Origin: Acidobacteriaceae bacterium
Lineage (GTDB): Bacteria; Acidobacteriota; Terriglobia; Terriglobales; Acidobacteriaceae
NCBI GenBank assembly: GCA_003132445.1
Contig: PKXU01000152.1
Coordinates: forward strand, 123,678-157,485
DNA: 33,808 bases
Reading direction: 5' to 3'
This document shows positions 7,209 through 15,471 of the stretch, in pieces. A program made the position numbers and the translations under genes. Each line of letters opens with the position of its first letter. Positions within the stretch are counted from its first letter, which is position 1. The notes under the pieces are model-generated. The model did no database searches and was not told the origin of the DNA. It saw only the letters and a list, made by a program, of their open reading frames with translations.

Positions 7209-8909
7209 ATGTCACGCGATCCCATCGAACTGGAAATCTTCAAAAACTTGTTTCACTCCATTGCCGAGGAGATGGGGGCGGCGCTGCGGCGTACAGCGTT
7301 TTCTCCGAACATCAAGGAGCGGCGGGATTATTCCTGCGCAGTTTTCGACGGCGCGGGAAATGTGATTGCCATGGGCGACCACATGCCGGTGCATCTGGGG
7401 TCGATGCCGATGTCGGTGCAGGCGGCGATTGAGGGCGGCAGAATGGAGCCTGGCGATGTAGTGATGCTCAACGATCCGTTTCGCGGCGGCACTCATTTAC
7501 CTGACATCACGCTGGTGGCGCCGGTATATGTGAAACATGATCCCAGCAATCTTCGCGGGAGCAAGGTCCGCGGGCGGGGGCGCCCGCGCCACACTAAACC
7601 CGATTTCTACATGGCTGCGCGCGCCCACCATGCGGACGTCGGCGGGGCTTATGCCGGGTCCATGGGACTCTGCCGCGAAATCTATCAGGAGGGTTTGCGC
7701 ATTCCTCCGGTTAAATTGATGCGCCGGGGAGCGATGAATGCAGATGTACTTTCGATGCTCCTCAACAACGTGCGCACGCCGGACGAGCGCAAAGGCGATA
7801 TCGGAGCGCAGATCGCGGCGTGCCATACGGGTGCCGACCGGCTTCGCCAGGTGTGCTCGCGCTACGGCATCCAGCGGGCCCAGCGCGCCGCGGGCGAGTT
7901 GCTGGAGTATTCGGAGGAATTGATGCGGGCATTTTTGCTGCGCGTTCCTCCGGGCGAATATCGCGCAGAAGATTTTCTGGACGGGGATGGGATCAGCGAC
8001 CGGGCGGTGAAAATTGCAGTGGTAATTAAAGTTCGTTCCCCCGCCGCCAGGCAGCGCCGACGAGTCGCCCGCGCCCGCATGGTTACGGTCGATTTTACCG
8101 GGAGCGATCCGCAGGTTGAGGGTAGTGTGAATGCAGTTGCGGCGATCACCTACTCGGCCTGCTTCTATGTATTTCGCTGTCTGCTGGCAGAGGACGTTCC
8201 CGCCGCCGCGGGTTTGATGCGGCCAATCGAAGTTATCGCTCCCCTGGGAACGATCGTCAACGCGCGCCCGCCCGCGGCTGTGGCCGGAGGGAACGTAGAA
8301 ACATCGCAGCGCATCGTCGACGTAATTTTGCGAGCGCTTGCTCAGGCCATTCCGGATTCCATTCCTGCAGCAGCCGCTGGAACGATGAATAACCTCACCA
8401 TCGGCGGCATGCGTCCCGGGTCCAACGATCCTGGGGCCAACGATCCTGGGGCGAACGATCAGCGCAGAGGCGAGCCCTTTGCTTACTACGAGACGATTGC
8501 CGGCGGCATGGGGGCGCGGCCCGGAAAACCGGGCGTTTCCGGCGTGCACACGCACATGACCAATTCGCTGAACACTCCGGCCGAGGCGCTTGAGTATGCG
8601 TTTCCGCTGCGCGTGCGCCGCTATGCGCTGCGAGAAGGCAGCGGCGGCGAGGGAAAGTTTCGCGGCGGGGACGGAATTATCCGCGAGATCGAGGTACTTA
8701 CCGATTGCGAGGTGACTCTGCTGGCCGATCGCCGCAGTCGCGGACCCTGGGGACTGGCAGGAGGAGCGGACGGCGCGCCGGGAAAGACTTCCATCACGCG
8801 TCGCGACGGGTCGGTCGAGCCGATGCCGGGGAAGTTCAGCACACATCTGCGCGCGAGCGAAAGGATTACGATTGAGACCCCGGGCGGCGGAGGTTGGGGA
8901 AAAGCCTAG
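7209..8909 (+). CDS. Hydantoinase B / 5-oxoprolinase-type subunit (HyuB family)
   Basis: HyuB proteins form one half of ATP-dependent hydantoinases, 5-oxoprolinases and related carboxylases. Family landmarks are DPIELEIFKNLFHSIAEEMG at the N-terminus, FSPNIKERRDYSCAVFD, DPFRGGTHLPDI, ARAHHADVGG, YYETIAGGMGA and a C-terminal GGGGWGKA. The start is ATG at 7209, matching the usual MSxDPIxLEI beginning; an in-frame ATG at 7164 would add 15 unusual residues. The usual HyuA partner is not adjacent: an intergenic repeat lies upstream and a small membrane protein downstream. Three insertions interrupt the family pattern: an Arg-rich loop near residue 120, another near residue 280, and a GxNDx pentapeptide repeat near residue 408. 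The substrate is unknown. Confidence 0.9.
   Translation: MSRDPIELEIFKNLFHSIAEEMGAALRRTAFSPNIKERRDYSCAVFDGAGNVIAMGDHMPVHLGSMPMSVQAAIEGGRMEPGDVVMLNDPFRGGTHLPDITLVAPVYVKHDPSNLRGSKVRGRGRPRHTKPDFYMAARAHHADVGGAYAGSMGLCREIYQEGLRIPPVKLMRRGAMNADVLSMLLNNVRTPDERKGDIGAQIAACHTGADRLRQVCSRYGIQRAQRAAGELLEYSEELMRAFLLRVPPGEYRAEDFLDGDGISDRAVKIAVVIKVRSPAARQRRRVARARMVTVDFTGSDPQVEGSVNAVAAITYSACFYVFRCLLAEDVPAAAGLMRPIEVIAPLGTIVNARPPAAVAGGNVETSQRIVDVILRALAQAIPDSIPAAAAGTMNNLTIGGMRPGSNDPGANDPGANDQRRGEPFAYYETIAGGMGARPGKPGVSGVHTHMTNSLNTPAEALEYAFPLRVRRYALREGSGGEGKFRGGDGIIREIEVLTDCEVTLLADRRSRGPWGLAGGADGAPGKTSITRRDGSVEPMPGKFSTHLRASERITIETPGGGGWGKA
8421..8462 (+). repeat. Three 15-bp tandem units inside the hyuB-like gene
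   Basis: AACGATC recurs at 8424, 8439 and 8454, an exact 15-bp period, with CTGGGGC between copies. It encodes GSNDP-GANDP-GANDQ in a loop before GEPFAYYETIAGG. The frame is kept. Confidence 0.85.
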
Positions 8910-8944
8910 TTGGGATCGAACCGGGCCGGAAAGGAGAAATATTG

Positions 8945-9289
8945 ATGTATATGCTCAAGTCGGTCGGAATTATGTCGGTGGCGAAAATCATGGGACTGAC
9001 CTATGGATGTATGGGATTGCTTTTCGCGCCGTTCTTTCTGCTGGTTGGTTTCCTGGGATCGTTCGCTGGGCAGGAAAAGAATCCATTTGCCGGGGTGGTT
9101 GGAGTTGTGTTCGCTGTTGCGATGCCGGTGCTGTACGGAGTCATGGGGTTTGTGATTGGCGCGCTGGGAGCGCTTGTCTATAACTTGCTGGCGAAATGGA
9201 TGGGAGGATTTGAATTGGAACTGGAAGCGCAGACGACACAGCTGGTGGCGCCGTATCCGATCATTCCTCCGCCGACGCCGGCGATTTGA
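8945..9289 (+). CDS. Small membrane protein of unknown function (DUF3566-like look)
   Basis: It encodes 114 residues with two or three hydrophobic segments: IMGLTYGCMGLLFAPFFLLVGFLG at about residues 13-36, and FAGVVGVVFAVAMPVLYGVMGFVIGALGALVYNLL at about 45-79. An acidic, Pro-rich tail follows. ATG at 8945 has AAGGAG 8 bases upstream and starts 35 bases after the hyuB-like stop, so co-transcription is plausible. The layout resembles DUF3566-type membrane proteins, but I cannot confirm this. Confidence 0.75.
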   Translation: MYMLKSVGIMSVAKIMGLTYGCMGLLFAPFFLLVGFLGSFAGQEKNPFAGVVGVVFAVAMPVLYGVMGFVIGALGALVYNLLAKWMGGFELELEAQTTQLVAPYPIIPPPTPAI

Positions 9290-9327
9290 TTTTTTAGAGA
9301 TTGATGGTCGAAGAGGAGAAAGACCGA

Positions 9328-9888
9328 ATGGAAATCGACCTGGCGAGCCATTATCTGGAGGAAGCGCGGCGACAGTTGCGCGGCCACAAGCGCATGGGCG
9401 AAGCCGCGATGACACAACTTAGGGACGACGATTTTTTTCTGACGCTCGATCCGGAATCGAACTCAGTTGCGATTCTGGTGAAGCATTTAGCGGGAAACAT
9501 GCGCTCGCGTTTTACCGACTTCTTGAGCAGCGACGGCGAAAAACCAGATCGCTTTCGGGATCGCGAGTTCGAAGTAACCGGCGAGACCGGGCGGAGCGAC
9601 GTGATGCGCTGGTGGGACGAAGGGTGGGCTTGCATTTTGGGCGCAATCGATTCGCTCAAGCCGGAAGACGTGATGCGAACGGTTACGATTCGAGGAGAGC
9701 CGCACACCGTATTGCAGGCCATTAATCGACAGATTGCACACTACGCGCAGCACATTGGTCAAATCGTATTTCTGGCCAAGCATTTGCGGTCGAGCGAGTG
9801 GAAGACTCTAACCATTCCGCGTGGAAAGTCGGAAGAGTTCAAAACGATCGCGCCGAAGACGATTACGCAAACGACCTCCAAAATCTAA
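9328..9888 (+). CDS. DUF1572 family protein (DinB-like four-helix fold)
   Basis: This is a metal-binding four-helix-bundle protein of unknown role, in a clan that includes DinB-type and thiol-transferase enzymes. The family His residues appear in SVAILVKHLAGNMRSRF (near residue 53) and IAHYAQHIGQIVFLAKHL (near residues 139-146). ATG at 9328 has AGGAGA about 8 bases upstream; ATG at 9304 is an in-frame alternative. It follows the small membrane protein by 38 bases. It has 186 residues, a normal DUF1572 size. The substrate cannot be read from sequence. Confidence 0.85.
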   Translation: MEIDLASHYLEEARRQLRGHKRMGEAAMTQLRDDDFFLTLDPESNSVAILVKHLAGNMRSRFTDFLSSDGEKPDRFRDREFEVTGETGRSDVMRWWDEGWACILGAIDSLKPEDVMRTVTIRGEPHTVLQAINRQIAHYAQHIGQIVFLAKHLRSSEWKTLTIPRGKSEEFKTIAPKTITQTTSKI

Positions 9889-9971
9889 GTTGACGCATGA
9901 TGGCTCGGCCTATCGCTTCTCAAAACGCAGAGCCGCCGCGGATCTCCTCACCAACGATTCTACGTCGCCGA

Positions 9972-10826
9972 TTATTGTTTGCTTGTGCTGCCGTTCTTCG
10001 ATTCTGGCGGGGATTCTGGCGCGGATTCTGGAGTGGCGGATTTGGGCCATACGGGCGCCACTAGTTCGATCCGCCAGATCGGTCCACCCAAGTACGCTAT
10101 GCTCTCGGACTTGACGAAGGTCGGAGCATCGCCACCGAGAATCCAAATGTGCCCATCCGGCGGCTGCTTGCCCACTAACGGCGCTACAAGTCCGGCAAGC
10201 CCTCCGATCTCGACTTTGATGACGTAATGCAAGGCTTCGCGGGGTCCGCCGGCGAGAGAGAACGGGTCTTTGCCGGCACTGCTGACCGCGAGCTTCACCA
10301 ACCGCGGCTTCGGCGTGGCCACTACCATCTGCAGTTCAGTGGATGAAACATTTTCGGGCAGATTCTTTAACAAGATGAATACCAGGCCGTTGGCCAAGTC
10401 GGGCGGCAATTTCATGCGTTCACTCGCCGTCTTTTCTTTGCCATCGTTATCTGTGTACTGCACCGTTACTTGCCCTGAGGCGCAATCAATGGAAGTTTCT
10501 GTTGCGTGCTGGAATGCGGGTCCCTTTTGCACCAGGTGATAGTGAAGCAGGCGAAAGTAACTGCGTTGCGAGAAAGTGGCGGTCTCTTCCTGGAGAGAAC
10601 CATCTTTGAAGCGAAGAACCAGGTGACTCGTAATCCGATTGCCTTGAGGAATCTGAGTGAGGTCGCCCTCCGCTAGGGGATTGCCGTCCACTGTGCTGAG
10701 TACGACAAAACCGTGAAGGATACCCTCCCGGTAACGCACCGCGATCGGAGAGGCAGACAGCGAAGCGCAGCCGAGGACAAAACTAAAAATGAAAAACAGG
10801 AGAGCGGCGATACGACAAGTGCGCAA
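9972..10826 (-). CDS. Exported protein of unknown function
   Basis: It has 284 residues. The N-terminus is a signal peptide (IAALLFFIFSFVLG followed by Cys, then an Ala/Ser stretch); cleavage could be lipoprotein-type at LGC or after SLSA. The mature part is beta-rich and contains LRFKDGSLQEETATFSQR, a style seen in DUF3108-like periplasmic proteins. It ends in a Ser/Pro/Glu-rich, Asn/Lys tail of low complexity (PESAPESPPESKN). The start is TTG at 10826 with GGAGG at 10836-10840, 9 bases upstream. It is divergent from tdh across 180 bases. The family is not firmly recognised. Confidence 0.75.
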   Translation of the reverse strand: MRTCRIAALLFFIFSFVLGCASLSASPIAVRYREGILHGFVVLSTVDGNPLAEGDLTQIPQGNRITSHLVLRFKDGSLQEETATFSQRSYFRLLHYHLVQKGPAFQHATETSIDCASGQVTVQYTDNDGKEKTASERMKLPPDLANGLVFILLKNLPENVSSTELQMVVATPKPRLVKLAVSSAGKDPFSLAGGPREALHYVIKVEIGGLAGLVAPLVGKQPPDGHIWILGGDAPTFVKSESIAYLGGPIWRIELVAPVWPKSATPESAPESPPESKNGSTSKQ

Positions 10827-11006
10827 GGCTTCGAACCTCCGGCGGAAGATGGCCGGTCGTTCGATGCGGTTGCGGTGTCAGCGGTTTGCGCAGTTCCCTA
10901 CTAAATAGATGCGGCCTCCGAAGTGATTCGGCTCGCGGTGCTAGAATCATATGTTTTGTGCTTTAGTCAGTTTTGCGTTCGATATCGTACTTGATAGGCG
11001 GCCAGA

Positions 11007-12059
11007 ATGGCGACAACAATGCTGGCGGTGGTGAAGCCAGAGGCGGCACCGGGCGCGGAGATTCGAGAGGTAAAAATTCCGGCCTTCGGACGCAGAGACG
11101 TGCTGGTGAAGGTAAAGGTCGCGTCCATTTGCGGCACCGATCTCCACATTTATAACTGGGACCGTTGGGCCCAGAATCGGATTCATCCGCCGCTGATTCC
11201 CGGGCACGAGTTCTGCGGGGAAGTGGCGGCGTTCGGCGATGAGGTAACCAGCGTCAAGGAAGGCGACTTCGTTTCCGCCGAAATGCACGTGGCCTGCGGC
11301 AAGTGCCTGCTGTGCCGCACGGGCGAAGCGCATATTTGCCAGAACGTGAAGATTATTGGCCTGGACGCCGATGGGGCATTCGCCGAGTACGTGGTAATTC
11401 CGGAGTCGAATATCTGGAAGCTCGACCCTGCCATTCCGGAGGAATACGCCTCGATTCTCGACCCGCTGGGCAACGCGGTCCACACGGTGCTGGCTGGGGA
11501 GATCGCCGCCAAAAGCGTGGCCATCACCGGATGCGGGCCAATTGGATTGTTCTCCATCGCCGTGGCCAAAGCGGTCGGCGCGACGTCGGTGTTTGCCATT
11601 GAAGTCAACGAACATCGAGCGCGCATCGCGCGTGAAATGAAGGCTGACTATGTGCTCAATCCCGCGGAAGAAGATGTTCGCGCGTTTGTGATGGAAAAGA
11701 CGGGCGGGTTGGGCGTGGACGTAGTGCTGGAAATGGCCGGACATCCCGATTCGATTCGAATGGCATTTGATATCGTGCGGCGGGGCGGACGGATTTCGCT
11801 GCTGGGGCTGACTTCGAAACCGATCTCGCTGAATTTTTCCGAAGACATCATCTTCAAGGGAATCACCGTGCAGGGCATTAACGGACGCCGCATGTACCAG
11901 ACCTGGTACCAAATGACGGCATTACTCAAGAGCGGCAAACTCAATTTGCATCCGGTAATTACGGATCGCATTCCGATGAAGGATTTCAGCCTGGCGATGG
12001 AGCGGCTGAAAACTGGAGAGGCGAGCAAAATTCTGGTATACCCGAACGGCGGCCGCTAG
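11007..12059 (+). CDS. tdh: L-threonine 3-dehydrogenase
   Basis: It oxidises L-threonine with NAD+ to 2-amino-3-ketobutyrate, which Kbl then cleaves with CoA to glycine and acetyl-CoA. The 350 residues form a zinc-dependent medium-chain dehydrogenase: SICGTDLHIYNWDRWAQNR holds the catalytic Cys (about residue 41), PGHEFCGEV the catalytic-zinc His-Glu, CGKCLLCRTGEAHIC the four structural-zinc Cys, and TGCGPIGLFSIAVAKAVG the NAD-binding turn. The INGRRMYQTWYQM segment is typical of Tdh rather than sorbitol dehydrogenase. The partner gene kbl lies 775 bases downstream on the same strand. A repeat hairpin follows the stop. Confidence 0.95.
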   Translation: MATTMLAVVKPEAAPGAEIREVKIPAFGRRDVLVKVKVASICGTDLHIYNWDRWAQNRIHPPLIPGHEFCGEVAAFGDEVTSVKEGDFVSAEMHVACGKCLLCRTGEAHICQNVKIIGLDADGAFAEYVVIPESNIWKLDPAIPEEYASILDPLGNAVHTVLAGEIAAKSVAITGCGPIGLFSIAVAKAVGATSVFAIEVNEHRARIAREMKADYVLNPAEEDVRAFVMEKTGGLGVDVVLEMAGHPDSIRMAFDIVRRGGRISLLGLTSKPISLNFSEDIIFKGITVQGINGRRMYQTWYQMTALLKSGKLNLHPVITDRIPMKDFSLAMERLKTGEASKILVYPNGGR

Positions 12060-12067
12060 GTACGATC

Positions 12068-12143
12068 GGCATCCGGCCTTCGGCTTCCGGCTCCCGAAAT
12101 TTGCCAATCGAAGATTTCCCGGAAGCCGGATGCCGGAAGCCCC
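12068..12143. repeat. Inverted repeat of CCGGCTTCCGG-type words
   Basis: The left arm (12068-12101) contains GGCATCCGGCCTTCGG and CTTCCGG. The right arm (12113-12143) contains the complement (CCCGGAAGCCGGATGCCGG). The loop is about 11 bases. It begins 8 bases after the tdh stop, so it could attenuate or terminate transcription between tdh and the next gene. It has no T-run. Confidence 0.75.
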
Positions 12144-12199
12144 GATAATTCCGCGGCGGAACGTAGATAAGGGCGGGCTCAACGCAAGATAGGAAGGCC

Positions 12200-12676
12200 A
12201 TGAGTCTCGACGCATTTGTTCGCTGCACTTGCATACGCGATGGACGGGCCAAGCCGCATCCGTTCCCTGACAGGTTCATGTGGGACGAGGCTGGGTCGCC
12301 GTCTTTGTCGGGCGACCCTACCGAGGAAGAGTGGGAGGCTCATGATCTGTGGGTGCAAGAGTCGTGCGAGCACGAGGGATATCTGGTTTCGGAGAGCCTG
12401 GGGAACATCACCAGGGCACAGCACGTGCGCGAGTTTCTGCGTGGGTTGCAGGGAAACCCTGGACCGAAATTTCCTATTTTATTGAAGAAGGTTGTTTACG
12501 ATGGCACGCATACGGGCGACTGGATTCCTGTTAAAGATTCTCCGGGACTTTTGCGGGAAGTGGAACTGGTTCTCGGCTCCAGCGATATTTTGACCGAGGG
12601 CGAAAAAGAGTTCTTCGAAAGCATGAAGCGATTGTGCGAAGCCAGCATTTCGACCGGCAATCCGATTATGTTTTGA
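12200..12676 (+). CDS. Conserved-looking protein of unknown function between tdh and kbl
   Basis: It has 158 residues with no signal or membrane segment. The N-terminus holds two close Cys (FVRCTCIRDGRAKPHP), then WDEAGSPSL and a Trp/His/Glu-rich patch (EEEWEAHDLWVQESCEHEGY); the C-terminal third is helical (LTEGEKEFFESMKRLCEAS). ATG at 12200 has AGGA 5 bases upstream. It lies between the threonine dehydrogenase and glycine C-acetyltransferase genes, so co-expression is possible, but repeats flank it on both sides and it may be an independent insertion. I do not recognise a named family. Confidence 0.75.
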   Translation: MSLDAFVRCTCIRDGRAKPHPFPDRFMWDEAGSPSLSGDPTEEEWEAHDLWVQESCEHEGYLVSESLGNITRAQHVREFLRGLQGNPGPKFPILLKKVVYDGTHTGDWIPVKDSPGLLREVELVLGSSDILTEGEKEFFESMKRLCEASISTGNPIMF

Positions 12677-12687
12677 AATCAACTTCT

Positions 12688-12826
12688 TTGCCACGGATTT
12701 GCATGGATCCGCACGGAGGACTTCGATTCAGCGCCTCCTTCTGGACTGGTTAGGTTTCTTGGACTCGCGCGGGTTTAAACTTAAACTTTGCCTTAATCCG
12801 TGTGAATCCGCGTTGATCCGTGGCAA
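12688..12826. repeat. Inverted repeat with TTGCCACGGAT arms flanking 79 bases
   Basis: The left arm at 12688-12717 and the reverse complement of the right arm at 12797-12826 agree at 23 of 30 positions. The outer 11 bases, TTGCCACGGAT, match perfectly. The right arm contributes part of the AAGGA ribosome binding site of kbl. A related half-copy (GCCACGGATTTGCACGG, minus strand) lies between pyrB and pyrC at 16841-16858. Confidence 0.85.
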
Positions 12827-12834
12827 GGATTTTT

Positions 12835-14052
12835 ATGACTATTTCCACCCGAACGAATCCGCTCTCTTATCTCACTGAGCAGCTCAACGAACTCAAGGCC
12901 AAAGGCACGCACTTCAAGCTGCGCGTGCTCGATGACGAGCAGGCGGCGGTGTGCACATTCGACGGCAAGAAGGTCATCAATCTGGCGTCGAATAATTATC
13001 TGGGACTGACTACGCATCCCAAGTTGCGGGAGGCCGCGCTGGAAGCGACTCGTAAATTCGGCGTGGGATCGGGCGCGGTGCGCACGATTGCCGGCACCAT
13101 GAAGATCCACATGGAACTCGAAGAAAAGATCGCGCGCTTCAAGAACGTGGAGGCGTGCGTGGTCTTCCAATCGGGCTTTGCGGCCAATGCCGGGACGGTC
13201 TCCGCTGTGCTGGGCAAAGATGATTTCATCGTCTCCGATGCCCTGAACCACGCGTCAATCATTGATGGCGCGCGGCTTTCGAAGGCCAAGATTCTGGTGT
13301 TTCGCCACAAAGACATGGCACATGCGGAAGAGCAACTCGCCAGTATTAAGAATGAGCCGGGAAAGAAGCTGCTGATCACCGATGGCGTGTTTTCGATGGA
13401 CGGAGATATTGGCCCGCTGCCCGCGCTCTGCGATCTGGCCGAAAAATACGGCGCCATCATGATGGTCGACGACGCGCATGCTTCCGGCGTTCTGGGGCGC
13501 AATGGCCGTGGAACCATCGATCACTTCAACGTGCATGGGCGCGTGGATATTCAGGTCGGCACGTTATCCAAAGCGATTGGAGCGCTTGGCGGCTATGTTT
13601 GCGGAACGCGCGATCTCATCGATTTTCTTTATCACCGGGCGCGGCCGTTTTTGTTCTCCACATCGCACCCGCCGTCGGTGGCGGCTACGTGCATCGCCGC
13701 CTTGGACGTTTTGGAAAACGAGCCGGAGCGCATGGAAAAACTTTGGGAGAACACGCGCTTCTGGAAGAAAGAACTCGGCCTGCTGGGCTTCGATATTGGC
13801 GGGCGAGCCACGCCACCAAGTGAAACTCCGATCACGCCGATCATTATTGGCGACGGCAAACTGACCATGGACTTCTCGCGCGAACTGTTCAAGGAAGGCG
13901 TGCTCGGCACGGGCATCGCATTCCCCACAGTGCCCGAAGGCAAAGCGCGCATCCGCACCATCATGACGGCGACGCATACGCAAGAAGAGTTAGAGCAGGC
14001 GCTGGAGGTGCTAAAGAGCGTCGGGAAGCGCATGGGCATTTTGCCCGCATAG
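12835..14052 (+). CDS. kbl: Glycine C-acetyltransferase (2-amino-3-ketobutyrate CoA ligase)
   Basis: This PLP enzyme cleaves 2-amino-3-ketobutyrate with CoA to glycine and acetyl-CoA, completing the threonine pathway begun by Tdh. The 405 residues match Kbl length. Landmarks are NNYLGLTTHPKL, GSGAVRTIAGT, the PLP ring-stacking region FQSGFAANAGT, DDAHASGVLGRNGRG and the Schiff-base Lys in GTLSKAIGALGGY (near residue 245). ATG at 12835 has AAGGA at 12825-12829, 5 bases upstream and partly inside the repeat arm. An earlier in-frame ATG at 12820 lies within the repeat and is less likely. Other alpha-oxoamine synthases (BioF) are close relatives, but the tdh neighbour favours Kbl. Confidence 0.93.
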   Translation: MTISTRTNPLSYLTEQLNELKAKGTHFKLRVLDDEQAAVCTFDGKKVINLASNNYLGLTTHPKLREAALEATRKFGVGSGAVRTIAGTMKIHMELEEKIARFKNVEACVVFQSGFAANAGTVSAVLGKDDFIVSDALNHASIIDGARLSKAKILVFRHKDMAHAEEQLASIKNEPGKKLLITDGVFSMDGDIGPLPALCDLAEKYGAIMMVDDAHASGVLGRNGRGTIDHFNVHGRVDIQVGTLSKAIGALGGYVCGTRDLIDFLYHRARPFLFSTSHPPSVAATCIAALDVLENEPERMEKLWENTRFWKKELGLLGFDIGGRATPPSETPITPIIIGDGKLTMDFSRELFKEGVLGTGIAFPTVPEGKARIRTIMTATHTQEELEQALEVLKSVGKRMGILPA

Positions 14053-14080
14053 CTTTTTACCGCTTTCCCGGCTTTCTGCT

Positions 14081-15415
14081 TTAAGGAGCGCTGAACACTG
14101 GCCTCGCCACTTCTTCAGAGGACGCGGATTCCGGATTTTCGGCTTTCCAGCGCATGGCGGCAGTGATGCGGGTGCGGCCGCTGGGATGATCGAAGAAGAT
14201 AAACTCCTCGATTGGGCCGGGATCGAGCTTGCGATATTCTCCTAACATCAAATCTACATTTGCCTCTCCGTCGGGCTGGCGGGCTGCATTCAGGCCGTAC
14301 ATATCCGCTTCGAATTCCATAGTGCGCGTGATTGTGTTGGTCACTGGCGTCATGAGAAAGAAGTAAAGCGACAAGATAATCATCGCAAGCGGCAAAACTG
14401 CAACATCGGTGATGCCGCGAACTTCCCAGGATGCGCCCCAGCGCGACAGGGCAAATTCCATGCCCCAGTTCAGAAAAGCGAAACCGATCACGATCAGCAC
14501 CCCGATCATGACCAGGCCCTTGTATTCATGATTGAGAACGTAGTGCCCCATCTCATGTCCCATGGTGGTTTCGATCTCGGGTAGAGTGCAGCGCTTGAGC
14601 AGATTGTCGTTCAGCGAAATTCGCTGCGTACCGCCGAAGCCGCTGACGTTGGCGCTGACCCGATTGGATTGTCGGGAAGCGTCGAACTCATACACGTCGG
14701 TGGCGGGAATTCCGTTGGCGCGTGCCATGCTAAGGATTGGATCTTTGATTTTTGGATCTTCGAGCTTTTTATATTGGTTGAAGAGCGGAGAAATATAAAC
14801 CGGAGCGATGAGACTCACAAAGGCGACGAATATGATCATCACAACCGCGCCCCACACCCACCACTTCCGGCCGAGTCGTCGCACCAATCCGAAAAGCGGC
14901 ACGATCAGGATCGCACCCAGAATCAGGCCGATAGCGAGACCCACGAGCTGGTCGCGCATCCAGGCGTTGAAGTTTTGATTCAGCAGCCCGTATTTATGTT
15001 CGCGGAAATATCCTTCGTACACAGTAAGAGGAAAAGTGAGCACCGACGTTACGATAATGAACTGAATCCAGTAGAGAGCGGTCTGCAGAATGCGGAGGCG
15101 AGTGATGCGCTCGGCGAGGTTCCGCATGCGCGCCGACCACTGGAAATGAAGCAGCAGCCACATCACGAAAACAGTCGAAAGAAAGTCCCACAGAATCAGC
15201 CAATAGCCACCTTCAAAATAAGCGTCGGAACGCGCGCGCTGTGCGGGCGGCATCTTCGCGAGATATGCGTTTACCGCGGCGTTAATGTCGAAGGATTGTG
15301 CTTGGGATGAATTCGCGGCCACCGGTCCGGCTTGAGCAAGGCTGACTGCTGAACGTGAGATGAAGAAAATCACTACCAGAGCCAGTGGGAGAACGAAGCG
15401 CGCCGCGCGAAGCAT
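14081..15415 (-). CDS. M48 family membrane metalloprotease (Ste24/CAAX protease type)
   Basis: It is a zinc endopeptidase embedded in the inner membrane, probably for quality control or peptide processing. It begins with a signal-like helix (FVLPLALVVIFFISRSAVSLAQ) and has about six more membrane segments. The active site TTMGHEMGHYVLNHEY (HExxH) is near residue 287, and the third-ligand region TRTMEFEADMYG follows near residue 380. The C-terminal FFDHPSGRTRITAAMRW is typical of Ste24-type members. ATG at 15415 has GGGGAGG 5 bases upstream; the open frame continues to 15595 but overlaps pyrC. It starts 56 bases after the pyrC stop and may be read from the pyr transcript. It is convergent with kbl. 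Confidence 0.92.
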   Translation of the reverse strand: MLRAARFVLPLALVVIFFISRSAVSLAQAGPVAANSSQAQSFDINAAVNAYLAKMPPAQRARSDAYFEGGYWLILWDFLSTVFVMWLLLHFQWSARMRNLAERITRLRILQTALYWIQFIIVTSVLTFPLTVYEGYFREHKYGLLNQNFNAWMRDQLVGLAIGLILGAILIVPLFGLVRRLGRKWWVWGAVVMIIFVAFVSLIAPVYISPLFNQYKKLEDPKIKDPILSMARANGIPATDVYEFDASRQSNRVSANVSGFGGTQRISLNDNLLKRCTLPEIETTMGHEMGHYVLNHEYKGLVMIGVLIVIGFAFLNWGMEFALSRWGASWEVRGITDVAVLPLAMIILSLYFFLMTPVTNTITRTMEFEADMYGLNAARQPDGEANVDLMLGEYRKLDPGPIEEFIFFDHPSGRTRITAAMRWKAENPESASSEEVARPVFSAP

Positions 15416-15471
15416 TTGAGCCTCCCCGAGTTGGCGAGAGTATACGCTATGCTTAGGCCGCAAGTTCTCGT

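Noticed and set aside
7497-8846. Minus-strand open frame of 449 codons opposite the hyuB-like gene
   Set aside because: It is fully antisense to a gene with clear family motifs, and its translation shows no recognisable domain.
10947-11912. Minus-strand open frame of 321 codons opposite tdh
   Set aside because: Antisense to a firmly identified dehydrogenase; His/Arg/Asn-rich shadow composition.
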